Part shown: positions 43,980 to 53,893 of the stretch, piece by piece
How the letters are laid out: each line of letters starts with the position of its first letter
Position numbering within the stretch: position 1 is the stretch's first letter
Source: Gleimia europaea ACS-120-V-Col10b
GTDB lineage: Bacteria > Actinomycetota > Actinomycetes > Actinomycetales > Actinomycetaceae
Assembly: GCF_000411155.1 (NCBI RefSeq)
Contig: NZ_KE150266.1
Coordinates: 1,302,001 to 1,366,000 of the forward strand
Reading direction: 5' to 3'
DNA: 64,000 nucleotides
The notes under the pieces: generated by a model
Database searches by the model: none
Told to the model about the DNA's origin: nothing
Seen by the model: only the letters and a program-made list of their open reading frames with translations
Program-made: the position numbers and the translations under genes

Positions 43980-44675
43980 CTAATCCGATAGGTGCGTTTC
44001 AATGTCCGAACTCGTTTGAGTCATGTGCGCTCGCATAGCATCTTTTGCCTTTTGCGCATCGGATTGTTCGATGGCCTCCAAAATCTCAAAATGGTGATGC
44101 CTAGCTCGCGCACGAATCTGCGGAACAGAGGTTGTGAGAAGCCTAGAATCGTGTAGCGCGGTGGAAAGCGGAGTCATGATCGAAGCCAGGAACGGGTTTT
44201 TAGAGGCGCTCAAAATCGCTTGATGAAACTCGAGATCGGCGCGGGTAGCTGCCTCGATATCTCCCGCATCGCTGGCGGCATCGTAATCGACGAGTTTTTG
44301 TCGCAGACGTTCTATATCGGCATCACCTCGGCGTTCGGCGGCTAAGCCGCACGCGCCGACCTCCAGCATTCGGCGAACTTCAGAAAGGTACATGCCTAGT
44401 TCTTTGGGAGATGACGTTTGCGAAATCCACCAAATAATCGAGCTGAGATCCGTCCATTCCGCTGGGTCAACCACAAACGTTCCGCGCCCGTGTACCACGT
44501 TCAACACGCCGCGTTCAGTAAGCGTGCGAACGGCTTCGCGCATCGTTGGGCGCGCTACTTGCAACCATTCCGCAAGCTCAATTTCAGGTGGTAGGGCTTC
44601 TCCGACTTTGAATTTCTTTGAAACTATTGCGTCAAGAATCGTATTTGTCGCCCTTTGGACGCGGTCACTCGGCAT
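43980..44675 (-). CDS. GntR-family regulator, FadR subfamily
   Basis: A 231-residue regulator. N-terminal winged helix: ILDAIVSKKFKVGEALPPE, then LQVARPTMREAVRTLTERGVLNVVHGRGTFV. The C-terminal FCD all-helical domain (LSEVRRMLEVGACGLAAERR, DLEFHQAILSASKNPFLASI) binds an acid ligand. Same strand and 205 bp before otnK, it probably represses the operon and is released by a tetronate-pathway metabolite (inference). Confidence 0.93.
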   Translation of the reverse strand: MPSDRVQRATNTILDAIVSKKFKVGEALPPEIELAEWLQVARPTMREAVRTLTERGVLNVVHGRGTFVVDPAEWTDLSSIIWWISQTSSPKELGMYLSEVRRMLEVGACGLAAERRGDADIERLRQKLVDYDAASDAGDIEAATRADLEFHQAILSASKNPFLASIMTPLSTALHDSRLLTTSVPQIRARARHHHFEILEAIEQSDAQKAKDAMRAHMTQTSSDIETHLSD

Positions 44676-44778
44676 GGATATTTACCTCAATGAAAAGTGG
44701 GTTACTCCCTAATTAAACAACGAAATCAATCTGGATAGCTAGTTGTGCTTTAGAGCGTGCACCCGCCAATGACAGAAC

Positions 44779-44812
44779 AAGGGTGTGGGCCCCTACGGAG
44801 CGCCACACCCTT
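44779..44812 (-). terminator. Hairpin downstream of the PspC-domain gene
   Basis: AAGGGTGTGG (44779-44788) pairs with CCACACCCTT (44803-44812). On the minus strand TTGTT follows. Confidence 0.65.
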
Positions 44813-44845
44813 GCAAACGGAACGAGAAGAGCAGATAAAGAGGTA

Positions 44846-45037
44846 TCAGTACATCGGTTCAAGCGGGACAATCGCCCACAAAATCAGATATACAAGCAGG
44901 CCCGAACCCATGCCCAGAATTAGCAGTAGCGCAACAATACGCACAAGAGTGGGATCCCAGTTGTAAGTCCTGGCCAGGCCACCGCACACGCCACCGATGT
45001 AGCGGTCCGTGCGCGAACGGTAAAGACGTGGTGCCAT
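44846..45037 (-). CDS. PspC-domain membrane protein
   Basis: A 63-residue protein. ATG at 45037 follows GGAGGAAATC. It is one PspC domain: RLYRSRTDRYIGGVCGGLARTYNWDPTLVRI followed by one helix LLLILGMGSGLLVYLILWAIVP. (Key parts: GGVCGGLA, WDPTLVRI.) Such short PspC proteins are linked to envelope stress; a direct role is not known. Divergent from the ABC pair at 45250. Confidence 0.9.
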   Translation of the reverse strand: MAPRLYRSRTDRYIGGVCGGLARTYNWDPTLVRIVALLLILGMGSGLLVYLILWAIVPLEPMY

Positions 45038-45249
45038 GATTTCCTCCAACCACTAGGTTTTTCGTACTTCCATTATGAGAGCAACAGGGGGTGTAAAACC
45101 ATCGGGGATCACCCTGATTTTTTACCAAAATCTGGCGGATTTATGAGGCTTAAACACTCAGGGATAAACCAGGGTGTTACCGGATAACACGCAAAGGTAG
45201 CTGTCGATAGTTTGGAAACAACGATTTGAACCTATCGAAAGAGGAAATA

Positions 45250-46008
45250 ATGTCCGTCAGCACAATGCCAGTTGCAAGGCACGCAAGTAGTCAACGCACG
45301 CCGATCGTGCAGCTACGTTCCATTACAAAAATCTATGGCAAAGACGATGTGCGGGTGGTTGCCCTCGATAACGTGGATCTCGACATTTTTGAGGGCGAGT
45401 TCACCTCCATCATGGGCCCATCCGGATCAGGAAAATCAACGCTCCTGCATTCGCTGGCCGGCCTCGATTCCGTAACGCGAGGTACTGTCACCATTGCCGG
45501 GCGCGAAATCACCAGTATGAATGACCGTGTACTAACCCACTTCAGGCGCGACAACATCGGATTCGTTTTCCAAGCTTTCAACCTCGTCCCCACTATCGAT
45601 GCGGAAGCAAACCTTACCCTTCCCATGCGGTTGGCAGGCAAACGCGTTGATAAACAGTGGATGAACCAAATCGTGCGGAACCTGCAGCTCGAGGATCGCC
45701 TCGCGCACAAACCCCACGAGCTTTCCGGCGGCCAACAGCAACGCCTAGCCGTTGCTCGCGCACTCCTGTCCCGCCCAGCCGTTCTCGTAGCCGATGAGCC
45801 AACCGGTAACTTGGACTCTGCGGCTTCCGCCGAAGTTCTCAACATGCTTCGTAGCGCCGTAGACCACCTTGGACAAACCGTAATCATGGTCACCCACGAC
45901 GTGAACGCCGCCTCAATCGCGGATCGCACACTGGTTGTACGAGACGGGCGAATCGTTGCTGACATCGCGCAGCCCACGCCCGAAAAGATTGGAGATGTGA
46001 CCCGGTGA
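45250..46008 (+). CDS. MacB/LolD-type ABC transporter ATP-binding protein
   Basis: A 252-residue ATPase. ATG at 45250 follows AGAGGAA. Walker A GPSGSGKST near 60, signature LSGGQQQR near 164, Walker B VLVADEPTGNLDS near 184, and H-loop THD. The D-loop and GNLDS pattern place it with LolD/FtsE/MacB ATPases that drive mechanotransmission rather than import. GTGA overlap with the permease. Substrate unknown; in Gram-positives such pairs handle peptides or lipoproteins. Confidence 0.93.
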   Translation: MSVSTMPVARHASSQRTPIVQLRSITKIYGKDDVRVVALDNVDLDIFEGEFTSIMGPSGSGKSTLLHSLAGLDSVTRGTVTIAGREITSMNDRVLTHFRRDNIGFVFQAFNLVPTIDAEANLTLPMRLAGKRVDKQWMNQIVRNLQLEDRLAHKPHELSGGQQQRLAVARALLSRPAVLVADEPTGNLDSAASAEVLNMLRSAVDHLGQTVIMVTHDVNAASIADRTLVVRDGRIVADIAQPTPEKIGDVTR

Positions 46009-48518
46009 AAGGCCTACTATCCGCAAACATGAAGTCGCACGGCTCACGTTACCGGGCGACAGTAATCGCCGTGGCGCTCGCAGTGGCGTTCATACTCACC
46101 GCATTCGGACTAGCTGGAGCGCTTCAATACTCTGCTAAAGCCTCGGTCGCATCGAATGTGATCGGTGCGGATGGCATCATAAGCGACGTCGTGTATGAGA
46201 ACCTTGACGACTCCGTGCAAAATCCGACCGACAAAATCTGGGAACACCTCAAAAACGATCCAAAAGTTCACGGCGAACCAATATATGTTGGCATTGAAGA
46301 AGTGACCGTTCCCGGCGGGGCCGATAGCGGTTTTCTCAGAATCGCGCAGGTGCGACCCGAACCGTTTGGAAACCCGAAACTAGCCGAAGGTAAGCTACCA
46401 GCCGCGTCAGATGAAGTGGCGCTTCCCGAGTTTGTGAAAGCCAACCTGTCCGTGAAAGTGGGCAGCAAGGTCAAAATGACTGGGATAGACCGCGAGTTCA
46501 AGATCTCCGGCTTCACTGAAGTGGAGAACGGGATTAACTCGGCGCCAAGCATCCTGTATGCCGCCGGCCAAATACCGAAGCTTTACGAAGATGCCGACGT
46601 GTTGGAGGTTGTCTTTAACGTCGATGGAAAGAAGGGCGATGCTGCCGTTGAGTACGTGCGCGCAGAAGCCCACAAGCTTCTGCCGGATCTAGATACCGAC
46701 AAGATCGTTTTGTCATCCGGAAAATACGTTGAAAAGCAGATGGAGTTCATCGCGGAGGGCATGCCTGCCGTGCTTGCGGTAGTCCTGGTTTTCCCTGGTA
46801 TTGCAGCCGTTACCGCCATCATCGTTATTTCAACTACTTTCCAGGTGATGTTGGCGCAGCGGAAGCGAGAACTTGCTCTTCTGCGAGCTATTGGCGCGGA
46901 TGCTCGGCAGATTCGCGGCCTCATGATTAAAGAAAACCTGATCGTTGGCGTGCTCTCCTCGATCGTCGGCTTGCTACTCGGCGCAGTTAGCGCAACGCTT
47001 CTAAACAAGTTCACCAAGATCGTTCCCGAGTGGGCGGACGCGTTTTTAGCCATACCGCTGTGGGGCTACGTTGCAGCCTTCGCTATTGGCGTGCTCATAA
47101 CCCTTATCGCGGGTATTCGCCCTGCCTTCCAAGCCGGAAGCCTTTCGCCAATGGTTGCACTGGAACCGGTTGACAGTGCGGCAGTGCAAAGAAGCAAGCG
47201 GCTCACCCGCCTGATCTTCGGCATCGTAATCACCGGTGTCGGCCTCGCATGCATAACCATCGCTACAATGAGCCCCGACTTCGGCGAAGAACCAGCCCAA
47301 TTCGGCATCGCATTCCTCGGCGGCGTGGTCAGCTTCATTGGCGCCCTCATGCTCCTAACCTGGCTGATGCCATACATTACGCGCGGCATTGGGAAACTTG
47401 TTGGAAAGAACAGCGTCACCTTCCAAATGGCTGGAGAAAACACTTGGCGCAACCCCGCTCGTACCGGAGCTACCGGAACCGCTCTCGTTCTTGGAATCAC
47501 GCTGGTGACCATGATGATTGTCGGTGCAAAATCGGTGGAAACTTCCATCTTGACGGAGATTGACGAAAAGCGTCCGATTGACCTGATTGTCAGCACCGAA
47601 GAGAGCCGTCCCTTGACGGATGCGGAAATCACAGCCATCAATAAAACCGAAAATGTTACCGCGCTTGTGGTTACCAAGGCGCTTCGTCTGCCAGCCGGGG
47701 ATGAGAATGATCCGATGGGCAACGGTTATATGCAGATAAACGAGGCCGCAGACCTCTCGAAGGTTGCGCATACGAATGTTACGCCGCCGCCTGAAGGAAC
47801 CATCGGGGTAACCGGATGGTTGTATGACCCGGACGAGGGAACCAAACAGCTCACATCGGGAGATAAGTCGATGACGTTCGCGGTGCAGGCTGCGCGCACA
47901 CCGGACTACACGCTGTCTTCGAAGGACTTTGAGGCTGTGCGCTCGATGTACGCCGATGAGGCAGTGAACACGTCCGTGGCATTTGTGAGGATAAAAGACG
48001 GGCTCTCCATCTCACAGGTGCTGGAGACGAGGAACAACCTCACGGATAAAGTCCAGTCTCCCCAGGTAGGCGGAAGCGCGTTGGAGCGCGCGGCCATGGT
48101 GCTGGCAATCAAGTCGATGCTGATTGCAACCGTCGTCATGCTGGCCGTGTCAGTGCTAGTGGCTCTTGTGGGCGTTACCAACACGCTTGCCCTGTCCGTG
48201 GTTGAACGCCGGCGGGAGAATGCCATGGTGCGAGCACTCGGTATGACCAAGGGCGATCTGCGCCGCATGATCACGTGGGAGACCGTGCTCATCGCAGGCG
48301 TGGCCACCCTCGTGGGCGTAGCCATGGGAATCGGGTACGGAGCGCTTGGCCTGCACGCGCTTCCTATTGGCGAAGCCAGTCGCCACCTAGTTATCCCGTG
48401 GGATCAGGTTGCAGTTGCCGCTTTGATCTCATTCATAGCCGCTCTAATGGCGTCGATCCTGCCAGCTCGCCTGGCGGCGAAGGCCTCCCCGGTAGAAGCC
48501 CTCGCCGACATCGGATAG
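46005..48518 (+). CDS. FtsX-like ABC permease (two MacB/FtsX modules)
   Basis: An 837-residue permease with GTG start overlapping the ATPase. TM1 lies near residues 20-40 (VIAVALAVAFILTAFGLAG). A large extracellular domain (~45-255) follows. FtsX module 1 spans TM2-4 (about 260-380) with the hallmark QRKRELALLRAIGADARQIR. A second extracellular domain (~500-690) follows two more helices, then FtsX module 2 (700-837) with RRRENAMVRALGMTKGDLRR. This 10-helix duplicated layout is typical of Gram-positive exporters resembling the bacitracin/peptide-sensing family. Confidence 0.92.
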   Translation: MKGLLSANMKSHGSRYRATVIAVALAVAFILTAFGLAGALQYSAKASVASNVIGADGIISDVVYENLDDSVQNPTDKIWEHLKNDPKVHGEPIYVGIEEVTVPGGADSGFLRIAQVRPEPFGNPKLAEGKLPAASDEVALPEFVKANLSVKVGSKVKMTGIDREFKISGFTEVENGINSAPSILYAAGQIPKLYEDADVLEVVFNVDGKKGDAAVEYVRAEAHKLLPDLDTDKIVLSSGKYVEKQMEFIAEGMPAVLAVVLVFPGIAAVTAIIVISTTFQVMLAQRKRELALLRAIGADARQIRGLMIKENLIVGVLSSIVGLLLGAVSATLLNKFTKIVPEWADAFLAIPLWGYVAAFAIGVLITLIAGIRPAFQAGSLSPMVALEPVDSAAVQRSKRLTRLIFGIVITGVGLACITIATMSPDFGEEPAQFGIAFLGGVVSFIGALMLLTWLMPYITRGIGKLVGKNSVTFQMAGENTWRNPARTGATGTALVLGITLVTMMIVGAKSVETSILTEIDEKRPIDLIVSTEESRPLTDAEITAINKTENVTALVVTKALRLPAGDENDPMGNGYMQINEAADLSKVAHTNVTPPPEGTIGVTGWLYDPDEGTKQLTSGDKSMTFAVQAARTPDYTLSSKDFEAVRSMYADEAVNTSVAFVRIKDGLSISQVLETRNNLTDKVQSPQVGGSALERAAMVLAIKSMLIATVVMLAVSVLVALVGVTNTLALSVVERRRENAMVRALGMTKGDLRRMITWETVLIAGVATLVGVAMGIGYGALGLHALPIGEASRHLVIPWDQVAVAALISFIAALMASILPARLAAKASPVEALADIG

Positions 48519-48539
48519 AGGTTCGTTAATGAGGTAAAG

Positions 48540-48577
48540 TTTCGGCCCCACTCCAAATCGCGGAGCGGGGCCGAAAT
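48540..48577. terminator. Hairpin terminator between ABC permease and sodA
   Basis: TTTCGGCCCCACTCC (from 48540) and GGAGCGGGGCCGAAA form a 15-bp stem with one mismatch and an AATTTT tail. Placed between convergent genes. Confidence 0.88.
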
Positions 48578-48598
48578 GAATTTTACTCGGCGGTTAGC

Positions 48599-49228
48599 TT
48601 AGGCGTTAACTACCAGGAGGTCACCAAACTTGGCGCGGGCGTTGTCGAAGCGCTTCGCAACGTCCTCCCAATTGACGACGTTCCACCATGCCTTCACGTA
48701 GTCAGCCTTCACGTTCTTGTAATCCAAGTAGAAAGCGTGCTCCCACATGTCGAGCATGAGGAGGGGCACAACGCCTACCGGAATGTTGCCCTGCTGATCG
48801 GTCAGCTGGTAAGTGACCAGGCGGTCCGAGATCGTGTCGTATGCGAGCACGCCCCAGCCCGAACCTTGCAGGCCAAGCGCCGCAGCGGCGAACTGGGCTT
48901 GGAACTTCTCGAAAGAACCGAAGTACTCGTCAATAGCCGCTGCGAGCTCACCTGCGGGGCGTCCCTGACCGTTTGGCGTCATGTTCTTCCAGAAAACCGA
49001 GTGGTTCGCGTGGCCACCAAGGTTGAAAGCCAGGTTCTTTTCCCACAGGTTGATTGCGGCAAAGTCACCGTTTTCGCGTGCTTCTTCAAGCTTTTCGAGG
49101 GCGGTGTTTGCACCCCCTACGTAGTTTGCGTGGTGCTTGGAGTGGTGTAACTCCATGATCTGCGCCGAGATGTGCGGTTCGAGGGCCGCGTAATCGTAAT
49201 CAAGTTCTGGCAGGGTGTAGACAGCCAT
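48599..49228 (-). CDS. sodA: Superoxide dismutase (Mn/Fe)
   Basis: A 209-residue cytoplasmic enzyme. ATG at 49228 follows AAGGAG by six bases. N-terminus [20 protein letters not shown]; metal ligands in [18 protein letters not shown] and the signature [12 protein letters not shown]. Length and motifs are standard for the dimeric/tetrameric Mn or cambialistic enzyme. Single gene. Confidence 0.97.
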   Translation of the reverse strand: MAVYTLPELDYDYAALEPHISAQIMELHHSKHHANYVGGANTALEKLEEARENGDFAAINLWEKNLAFNLGGHANHSVFWKNMTPNGQGRPAGELAAAIDEYFGSFEKFQAQFAAAALGLQGSGWGVLAYDTISDRLVTYQLTDQQGNIPVGVVPLLMLDMWEHAFYLDYKNVKADYVKAWWNVVNWEDVAKRFDNARAKFGDLLVVNA

Positions 49229-49472
49229 GTTCAACTCCTTGGTTAAGGTCGGTGTCAACTTCAATAACTGCATCGGATTTTCCGTTGCGACACTTCGACT
49301 CTACCGAAGGCTGTATCCGCTCGCATGCCGGTGAGACCTATATCTCCGGCGCGCTATTTTACAAGCGGAGATGGATTGATTTGCAAATTAGCTTTCGTTT
49401 CGTTGATATGTTGCGCTTTTGTGGAACAATGATTGTGGCTCATTACATGACATTAAGGTTGAGTAAATAAAA

Positions 49473-50981
49473 ATGCCCGCTCTGTTACTTGAACCAGATT
49501 TGATCCGCCGTTTACGAAAAGATCTCGTTGCCGCCCGGTTTTATGTAGACGACGTGAACGCTTTGTTTGGCGAGGTAGCGGCTAACGCTCTGCTTCGAAA
49601 TGAGCGGGTGCCAGCGTTGCTGGCGGCTCGTCGCGGCGAGGGTGATCTGAGCGTATTGGCGCGGCTGTTCGTGCTGTGGGATGAGGTTCCCACCGCTGAG
49701 GTGGGTAGGGCACTGCCGACGGTGGGTGTGGACGGTCTGGTGCGTTTGGGCCTTGTGGAAGAACGCGAGGGCAAGGTGCGCGGCCTTGTTCAGTTGCAAC
49801 CGCACGAGGCGGTGAGTGGTAAGGCCGAGTTCAACTGGTGGATTGCGTCGGATTTGGGTGAGGGCCTCACCGGCATGGCACCGCGTCGCGACCACGTGCT
49901 TGGAATCGGCGGCGCCACGCGCACACTTTTACAGCTGACGCCGCGCGATCGGGTGGATAGCGTACTGGATTTAGGAACGGGCTGTGGCGTGCTGGCAATG
50001 TACGCCACAATGCATGCTAATCGCGTGGTGGCAACGGATTTGTCGGGCCGCGCGCTTGATTTTGCCCGCTTTAACTTCGCGTTGAATGAGCTGGACATCG
50101 AAGCCCGCGAGGGTTCTTTGTATGACCCGGTGGAGGGTGAGCAGTTCGATCTGATCATGTCGAACCCTCCGTTTGTGATCACCCCGGATTCACTGCGCAG
50201 TGCCGGCCTCGTGGAATATCGCGACGGCGGTCGCACGGGTGATGATTTGATGAAAGAGGTTGTGACGGGCGCAGCGAATCACTTGAAGGTGGGCGGACGC
50301 GCGCTGCTGCTAGGAAACTGGGAGATCTCGGAGCAATGGGATCGGCATCCGCGAACCTGGCTGGAAACAGCGGGTTTGAACGGCTGGGTGGTGCAGCGCG
50401 AACAGTTGGATTCGGCTCAGTATGTGGAAATGTGGATGCGCGATAACGGCGCGCGACTGGCGAAGAGCCCTGCCGAGTACGAGGAAGCCTTCGCCCTGTG
50501 GATTCAGGATTTTGAGCGCCGGGGCGTGGAAGCCGTGGGGCTGGGCATGGTGGCCCTGCAGCGCGGCCCAGAGGCGCCTTCGATTATCTGTGAACAGGTG
50601 GTGACCTCTCAAAGCGCTTCGGGCGACTACGTTAGTAGCGCGATGAACGAAATCTTCCGGTTCGAGATAACGCCAGAAACTTCCGAAGATGCTGTATTTG
50701 TGCGGGAAAGCGATGTGCGCGAAGAGCGTCATTACGAGCCGGGCGCCACGGATCCGCAGGTGATTATCGCGACGCAAGGAGGCGGGTTTGGCAGGCGAAT
50801 CCAGTTGAACTCGTGGATGTCAGCGGTGCTGGGCGCGTGCGATGGGGAGTTGGCGATTGGCCAGATCATTTCGGCTTTGCACGTGCTGACGGACGAGGAT
50901 CGAGATGCGATCTCAGAACATGTGTACAGCCAGCTTGGGCTGCTTGTGCGGGCTGGTATGTTGAAGCGGGTGAGGGCCTGA
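49473..50981 (+). CDS. Class I SAM-dependent methyltransferase with NPPF motif
   Basis: A 502-residue protein. Residues 1-140 form a winged-helix-like N-terminal domain (MPALLLEPDLIRRLRKDL). The methyltransferase core follows: SAM motif VLDLGTGCGVLAMYA near 170, acidic motif VVATDLSGRAL near 190, and catalytic NPPFVITP near 233. NPPF points to methylation of an amide or exocyclic amino group (PrmC, RsmC-like). A ~230-residue C-terminal region lacks a known motif. Actinobacterial proteins of this architecture are conserved but the substrate is not established. No ribosome-binding site precedes the ATG. Confidence 0.85.
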   Translation: MPALLLEPDLIRRLRKDLVAARFYVDDVNALFGEVAANALLRNERVPALLAARRGEGDLSVLARLFVLWDEVPTAEVGRALPTVGVDGLVRLGLVEEREGKVRGLVQLQPHEAVSGKAEFNWWIASDLGEGLTGMAPRRDHVLGIGGATRTLLQLTPRDRVDSVLDLGTGCGVLAMYATMHANRVVATDLSGRALDFARFNFALNELDIEAREGSLYDPVEGEQFDLIMSNPPFVITPDSLRSAGLVEYRDGGRTGDDLMKEVVTGAANHLKVGGRALLLGNWEISEQWDRHPRTWLETAGLNGWVVQREQLDSAQYVEMWMRDNGARLAKSPAEYEEAFALWIQDFERRGVEAVGLGMVALQRGPEAPSIICEQVVTSQSASGDYVSSAMNEIFRFEITPETSEDAVFVRESDVREERHYEPGATDPQVIIATQGGGFGRRIQLNSWMSAVLGACDGELAIGQIISALHVLTDEDRDAISEHVYSQLGLLVRAGMLKRVRA

Positions 50982-51111
50982 TACGCGTTTTATATGTTTT
51001 TCTGGTTGGCGTCTGTGATAAGACTTGTGCAAAAGTGTATGTAACCGGCGTTTCGGGTTCGGCTTATAGAGAATGATCCGTATCCGCTCGCAGCGGAAGG
51101 AAGAGGAAAAA

Positions 51112-53829
51112 GTGGCGGGTAACAAACTCGTTATTGTGGAGTCTCCAGCCAAGGCGAAGACGATTGCTAACTATCTTGGCCCTGACTTTACTGTCTTAGC
51201 CTCGGTTGGGCACATTCGTGATTTGCCACAGCCTTCGGAACTTCCTGCTGACATGAAGAAGGGACCGCTCGGTAAGTTCGCCGTGGATGTCGAAAACGAT
51301 TTTGCGCCCTACTACATGGTGAATCCGGACAAGAAGAAGACGGTTACGCAGCTGCGCCGCGCGCTTAAAGAGGCCGACGAACTTTATCTCGCAACGGATG
51401 AGGACCGCGAGGGTGAGGCCATCGCGTGGCACCTTTTGGAGGTTTTGAAGCCGAAGGTGCCGGTTAAGCGGATGGTGTTCAATGAGATCACGAAAGACGC
51501 GGTGACGGCGGCGCTTGAGAATACGCGCGATATTGATACCCGTCTGGTTGATGCGCAAGAGACGCGCCGCATCCTCGATCGTTTGGTTGGCTACGAGGTT
51601 TCCCCAGTGCTTTGGCGCAAGGTGAATCGCGGGCTATCGGCGGGCCGCGTGCAGTCTGTGGCTACGCGCCTGGTGGTTGATCGTGAGCGCGAGCGCATGG
51701 CTCACGTTGCCGCTAATTATTGGGATATTGAGGCCGAGTTCGAGGCCGATAGTAAGTTCACCGCCCGGGTTAGTCAGGTGGATGGATTGCGCGTGGCGCA
51801 GGGCCGCGATTTTGGCGATGACGGCCAACTGAAGAAGCCGCTTGAGGTTTTGCACTTGAACGAGGACGCCGCTAAGGCGCTCGCGGATGTGCTTTCCGGC
51901 CTGGGCACGGGTGGCGCGAAGATTTTGTCGGTTGAACAAAAGCCGTATAAGAGGCGCCCGGCTGCTCCGTTTACAACCTCGACGTTGCAACAGGAGGCCG
52001 GCCGCAAGCTGCGTTGGAATTCGCGCGACACGATGCGCACGGCCCAGTCGCTGTACGAAAACGGTTACATCACGTATATGCGTACGGATTCTACGGCGTT
52101 GTCGAAGGAGGCCATTTCGGCGGCGCGGACGCAGGCTCGCGAAATGTTTGGGGCAGATTCGGTGCCGTCGTCAGCGCGGGTTTATGCGAAGAAGGCGAAG
52201 GGTGCGCAGGAGGCTCATGAGGCTATCCGTCCGGCGGGGAATCATTTCCGCACTCCGGCTGAGCTTGCGTCGAAGCTAAGTTCAGCTCAGCTTGCCCTTT
52301 ACGATTTGATTTGGAAGCGCACGCTGGCCTCGCAGATGACGGACGCTACGGGCACTACGGACACGCTCCGGATTGGGATGCGCACGCCTTCGATGAGCGA
52401 GGTGGGCCCGCTCGCCTCCGGGGAGCACGATGTGACGGCCTCAGTTTCGGGTACGGTAATCACGCATCGCGGTTTTTTGGCGGCGTATGAGGAGGGCCGG
52501 GACGCGGAGCGCTACGCGGATAAGCAATCCGGAGATCAGCGTTTGCCGAAGTTGGGCGAGGGCGCACTGGTTGACGTGGTGAGCGCATCTGCTGAGGGGC
52601 ATGAGACTACGCCACCGCCGCGTTACACGGAGGCTTCGCTTGTGCGGGCGATGGAAGAGCGCGGCATTGGCCGCCCCTCGACGTACGCGGCAACGATCTC
52701 GGTGATTACGGATCGCGGTTACGTGACTAAGCGCGGGCAGGCGCTGGTTCCGTCTTGGCTGGCGTTCTCGGTAACGAGGCTACTGGAGCAGCATTTTGGC
52801 AATCTTGTGGACTACGATTTCACGGCTTCGATGGAGCAGGGTCTAGACCATATTGCGGCTGGGGATCAAAACGCGGTGGCTTGGCTCAAGTCGTTCTACC
52901 TGGGTGAGGGCGATGAGGCGCCAAAGGTTTCGGCGGACGGCAAGGGGCTTCGCCACCAGGTTGAGTCGCTTGGCGATATTGATGCGCGTGCGGTGAACTC
53001 GCTTGATTTGGGTGGAGGCGTGACGGTTCGTGTGGGTCGTTACGGGCCGTATTTGGAACGCGAGGATGAGACGCGTGCGAATATTCCAAGCGATGTTGCC
53101 CCCGATGAATTAACGCCGCAGAAGGTCGCGGAGCTGTTCAAGGAAGCTGAGAATGACGGCCGCGTGCTGGGCATGAATCCGGAGAATGGCCGCGACATTG
53201 TGGCAATGAATGGCCGTTTTGGCCCCTACGTTTCTGAGGTCATTACCGAGGAGGAGCAGGCGGGCTCGAAGAAGAAGATCAAGCCCGCTACGGCCTCCCT
53301 GTTCAAGTCAATGGATTTGGCAACGGTGTCGCTGGAGGAGGCTTTGCAGCTTTTGTCTTTGCCGCGCGAGATTGGCAAGGATGAGGAGGGCACGCCGATT
53401 ACCGCGCAGAATGGCCGGTATGGGCCCTACATTAAGCGCGGCACGGATTCGCGTTCTTTGGAGAGCGAGGAGCAGATTTTCTCGCTAAACCTTGAGGACG
53501 CTCTGGCGTTGCTTGCCCAGCCGAAGACGCGAGGCCGCAGGGCCGCGAAGCCGCCGTTGCGAGAGTTTGGTTTGGACCCGGTTTCGCAAAAGAAGGTCAC
53601 GGTTAAGGATGGTCGTTGGGGCCCGTATATCACGGACGGTACTACCAACATTTCCGTGCCGAGTAGTGAAAGCGTTGAGGGGCTTTCCGAAGAGCGCGCT
53701 TTTGAGCTTTTGGCGGAAAAGCGCGCGAAGGGGCCAGTTAAGCGGCCCGCGCGAAAGACTGCCACGAAGAAGAAAACCACCAAAAAGACAACTGCTAAGA
53801 AGCCTGCCGCGAAGAAGGCGTCTGAGTAG
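51112..53829 (+). CDS. topA: DNA topoisomerase I
   Basis: A 905-residue type IA topoisomerase. GTG at 51112 (VAGNKLVIVESPAKAKTI) follows GGAAGGAAGAGG; an ATG 39 bases upstream is less likely. Toprim: VIVESPAKAKTIANYLG and ATDEDREGEAIAWHL. GLSAGRVQSVATRL and the active-site segment ITYMRTDSTAL with catalytic Tyr are present. The C-terminal third has four GRxGPY repeats (VGRYGPYLE, NGRFGPYV, NGRYGPYIK, DGRWGPYIT) instead of zinc fingers, plus a Lys-rich tail, as in mycobacterial TopA. It starts a run topA-tmk-holB. Confidence 0.97.
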   Translation: MAGNKLVIVESPAKAKTIANYLGPDFTVLASVGHIRDLPQPSELPADMKKGPLGKFAVDVENDFAPYYMVNPDKKKTVTQLRRALKEADELYLATDEDREGEAIAWHLLEVLKPKVPVKRMVFNEITKDAVTAALENTRDIDTRLVDAQETRRILDRLVGYEVSPVLWRKVNRGLSAGRVQSVATRLVVDRERERMAHVAANYWDIEAEFEADSKFTARVSQVDGLRVAQGRDFGDDGQLKKPLEVLHLNEDAAKALADVLSGLGTGGAKILSVEQKPYKRRPAAPFTTSTLQQEAGRKLRWNSRDTMRTAQSLYENGYITYMRTDSTALSKEAISAARTQAREMFGADSVPSSARVYAKKAKGAQEAHEAIRPAGNHFRTPAELASKLSSAQLALYDLIWKRTLASQMTDATGTTDTLRIGMRTPSMSEVGPLASGEHDVTASVSGTVITHRGFLAAYEEGRDAERYADKQSGDQRLPKLGEGALVDVVSASAEGHETTPPPRYTEASLVRAMEERGIGRPSTYAATISVITDRGYVTKRGQALVPSWLAFSVTRLLEQHFGNLVDYDFTASMEQGLDHIAAGDQNAVAWLKSFYLGEGDEAPKVSADGKGLRHQVESLGDIDARAVNSLDLGGGVTVRVGRYGPYLEREDETRANIPSDVAPDELTPQKVAELFKEAENDGRVLGMNPENGRDIVAMNGRFGPYVSEVITEEEQAGSKKKIKPATASLFKSMDLATVSLEEALQLLSLPREIGKDEEGTPITAQNGRYGPYIKRGTDSRSLESEEQIFSLNLEDALALLAQPKTRGRRAAKPPLREFGLDPVSQKKVTVKDGRWGPYITDGTTNISVPSSESVEGLSEERAFELLAEKRAKGPVKRPARKTATKKKTTKKTTAKKPAAKKASE

Positions 53830-53893
53830 TAGTTAGTGAGGCCGGGTGGGCGGATTTAAGAATCTTGTCCTACCCTCATGCGAGGATATTTAC

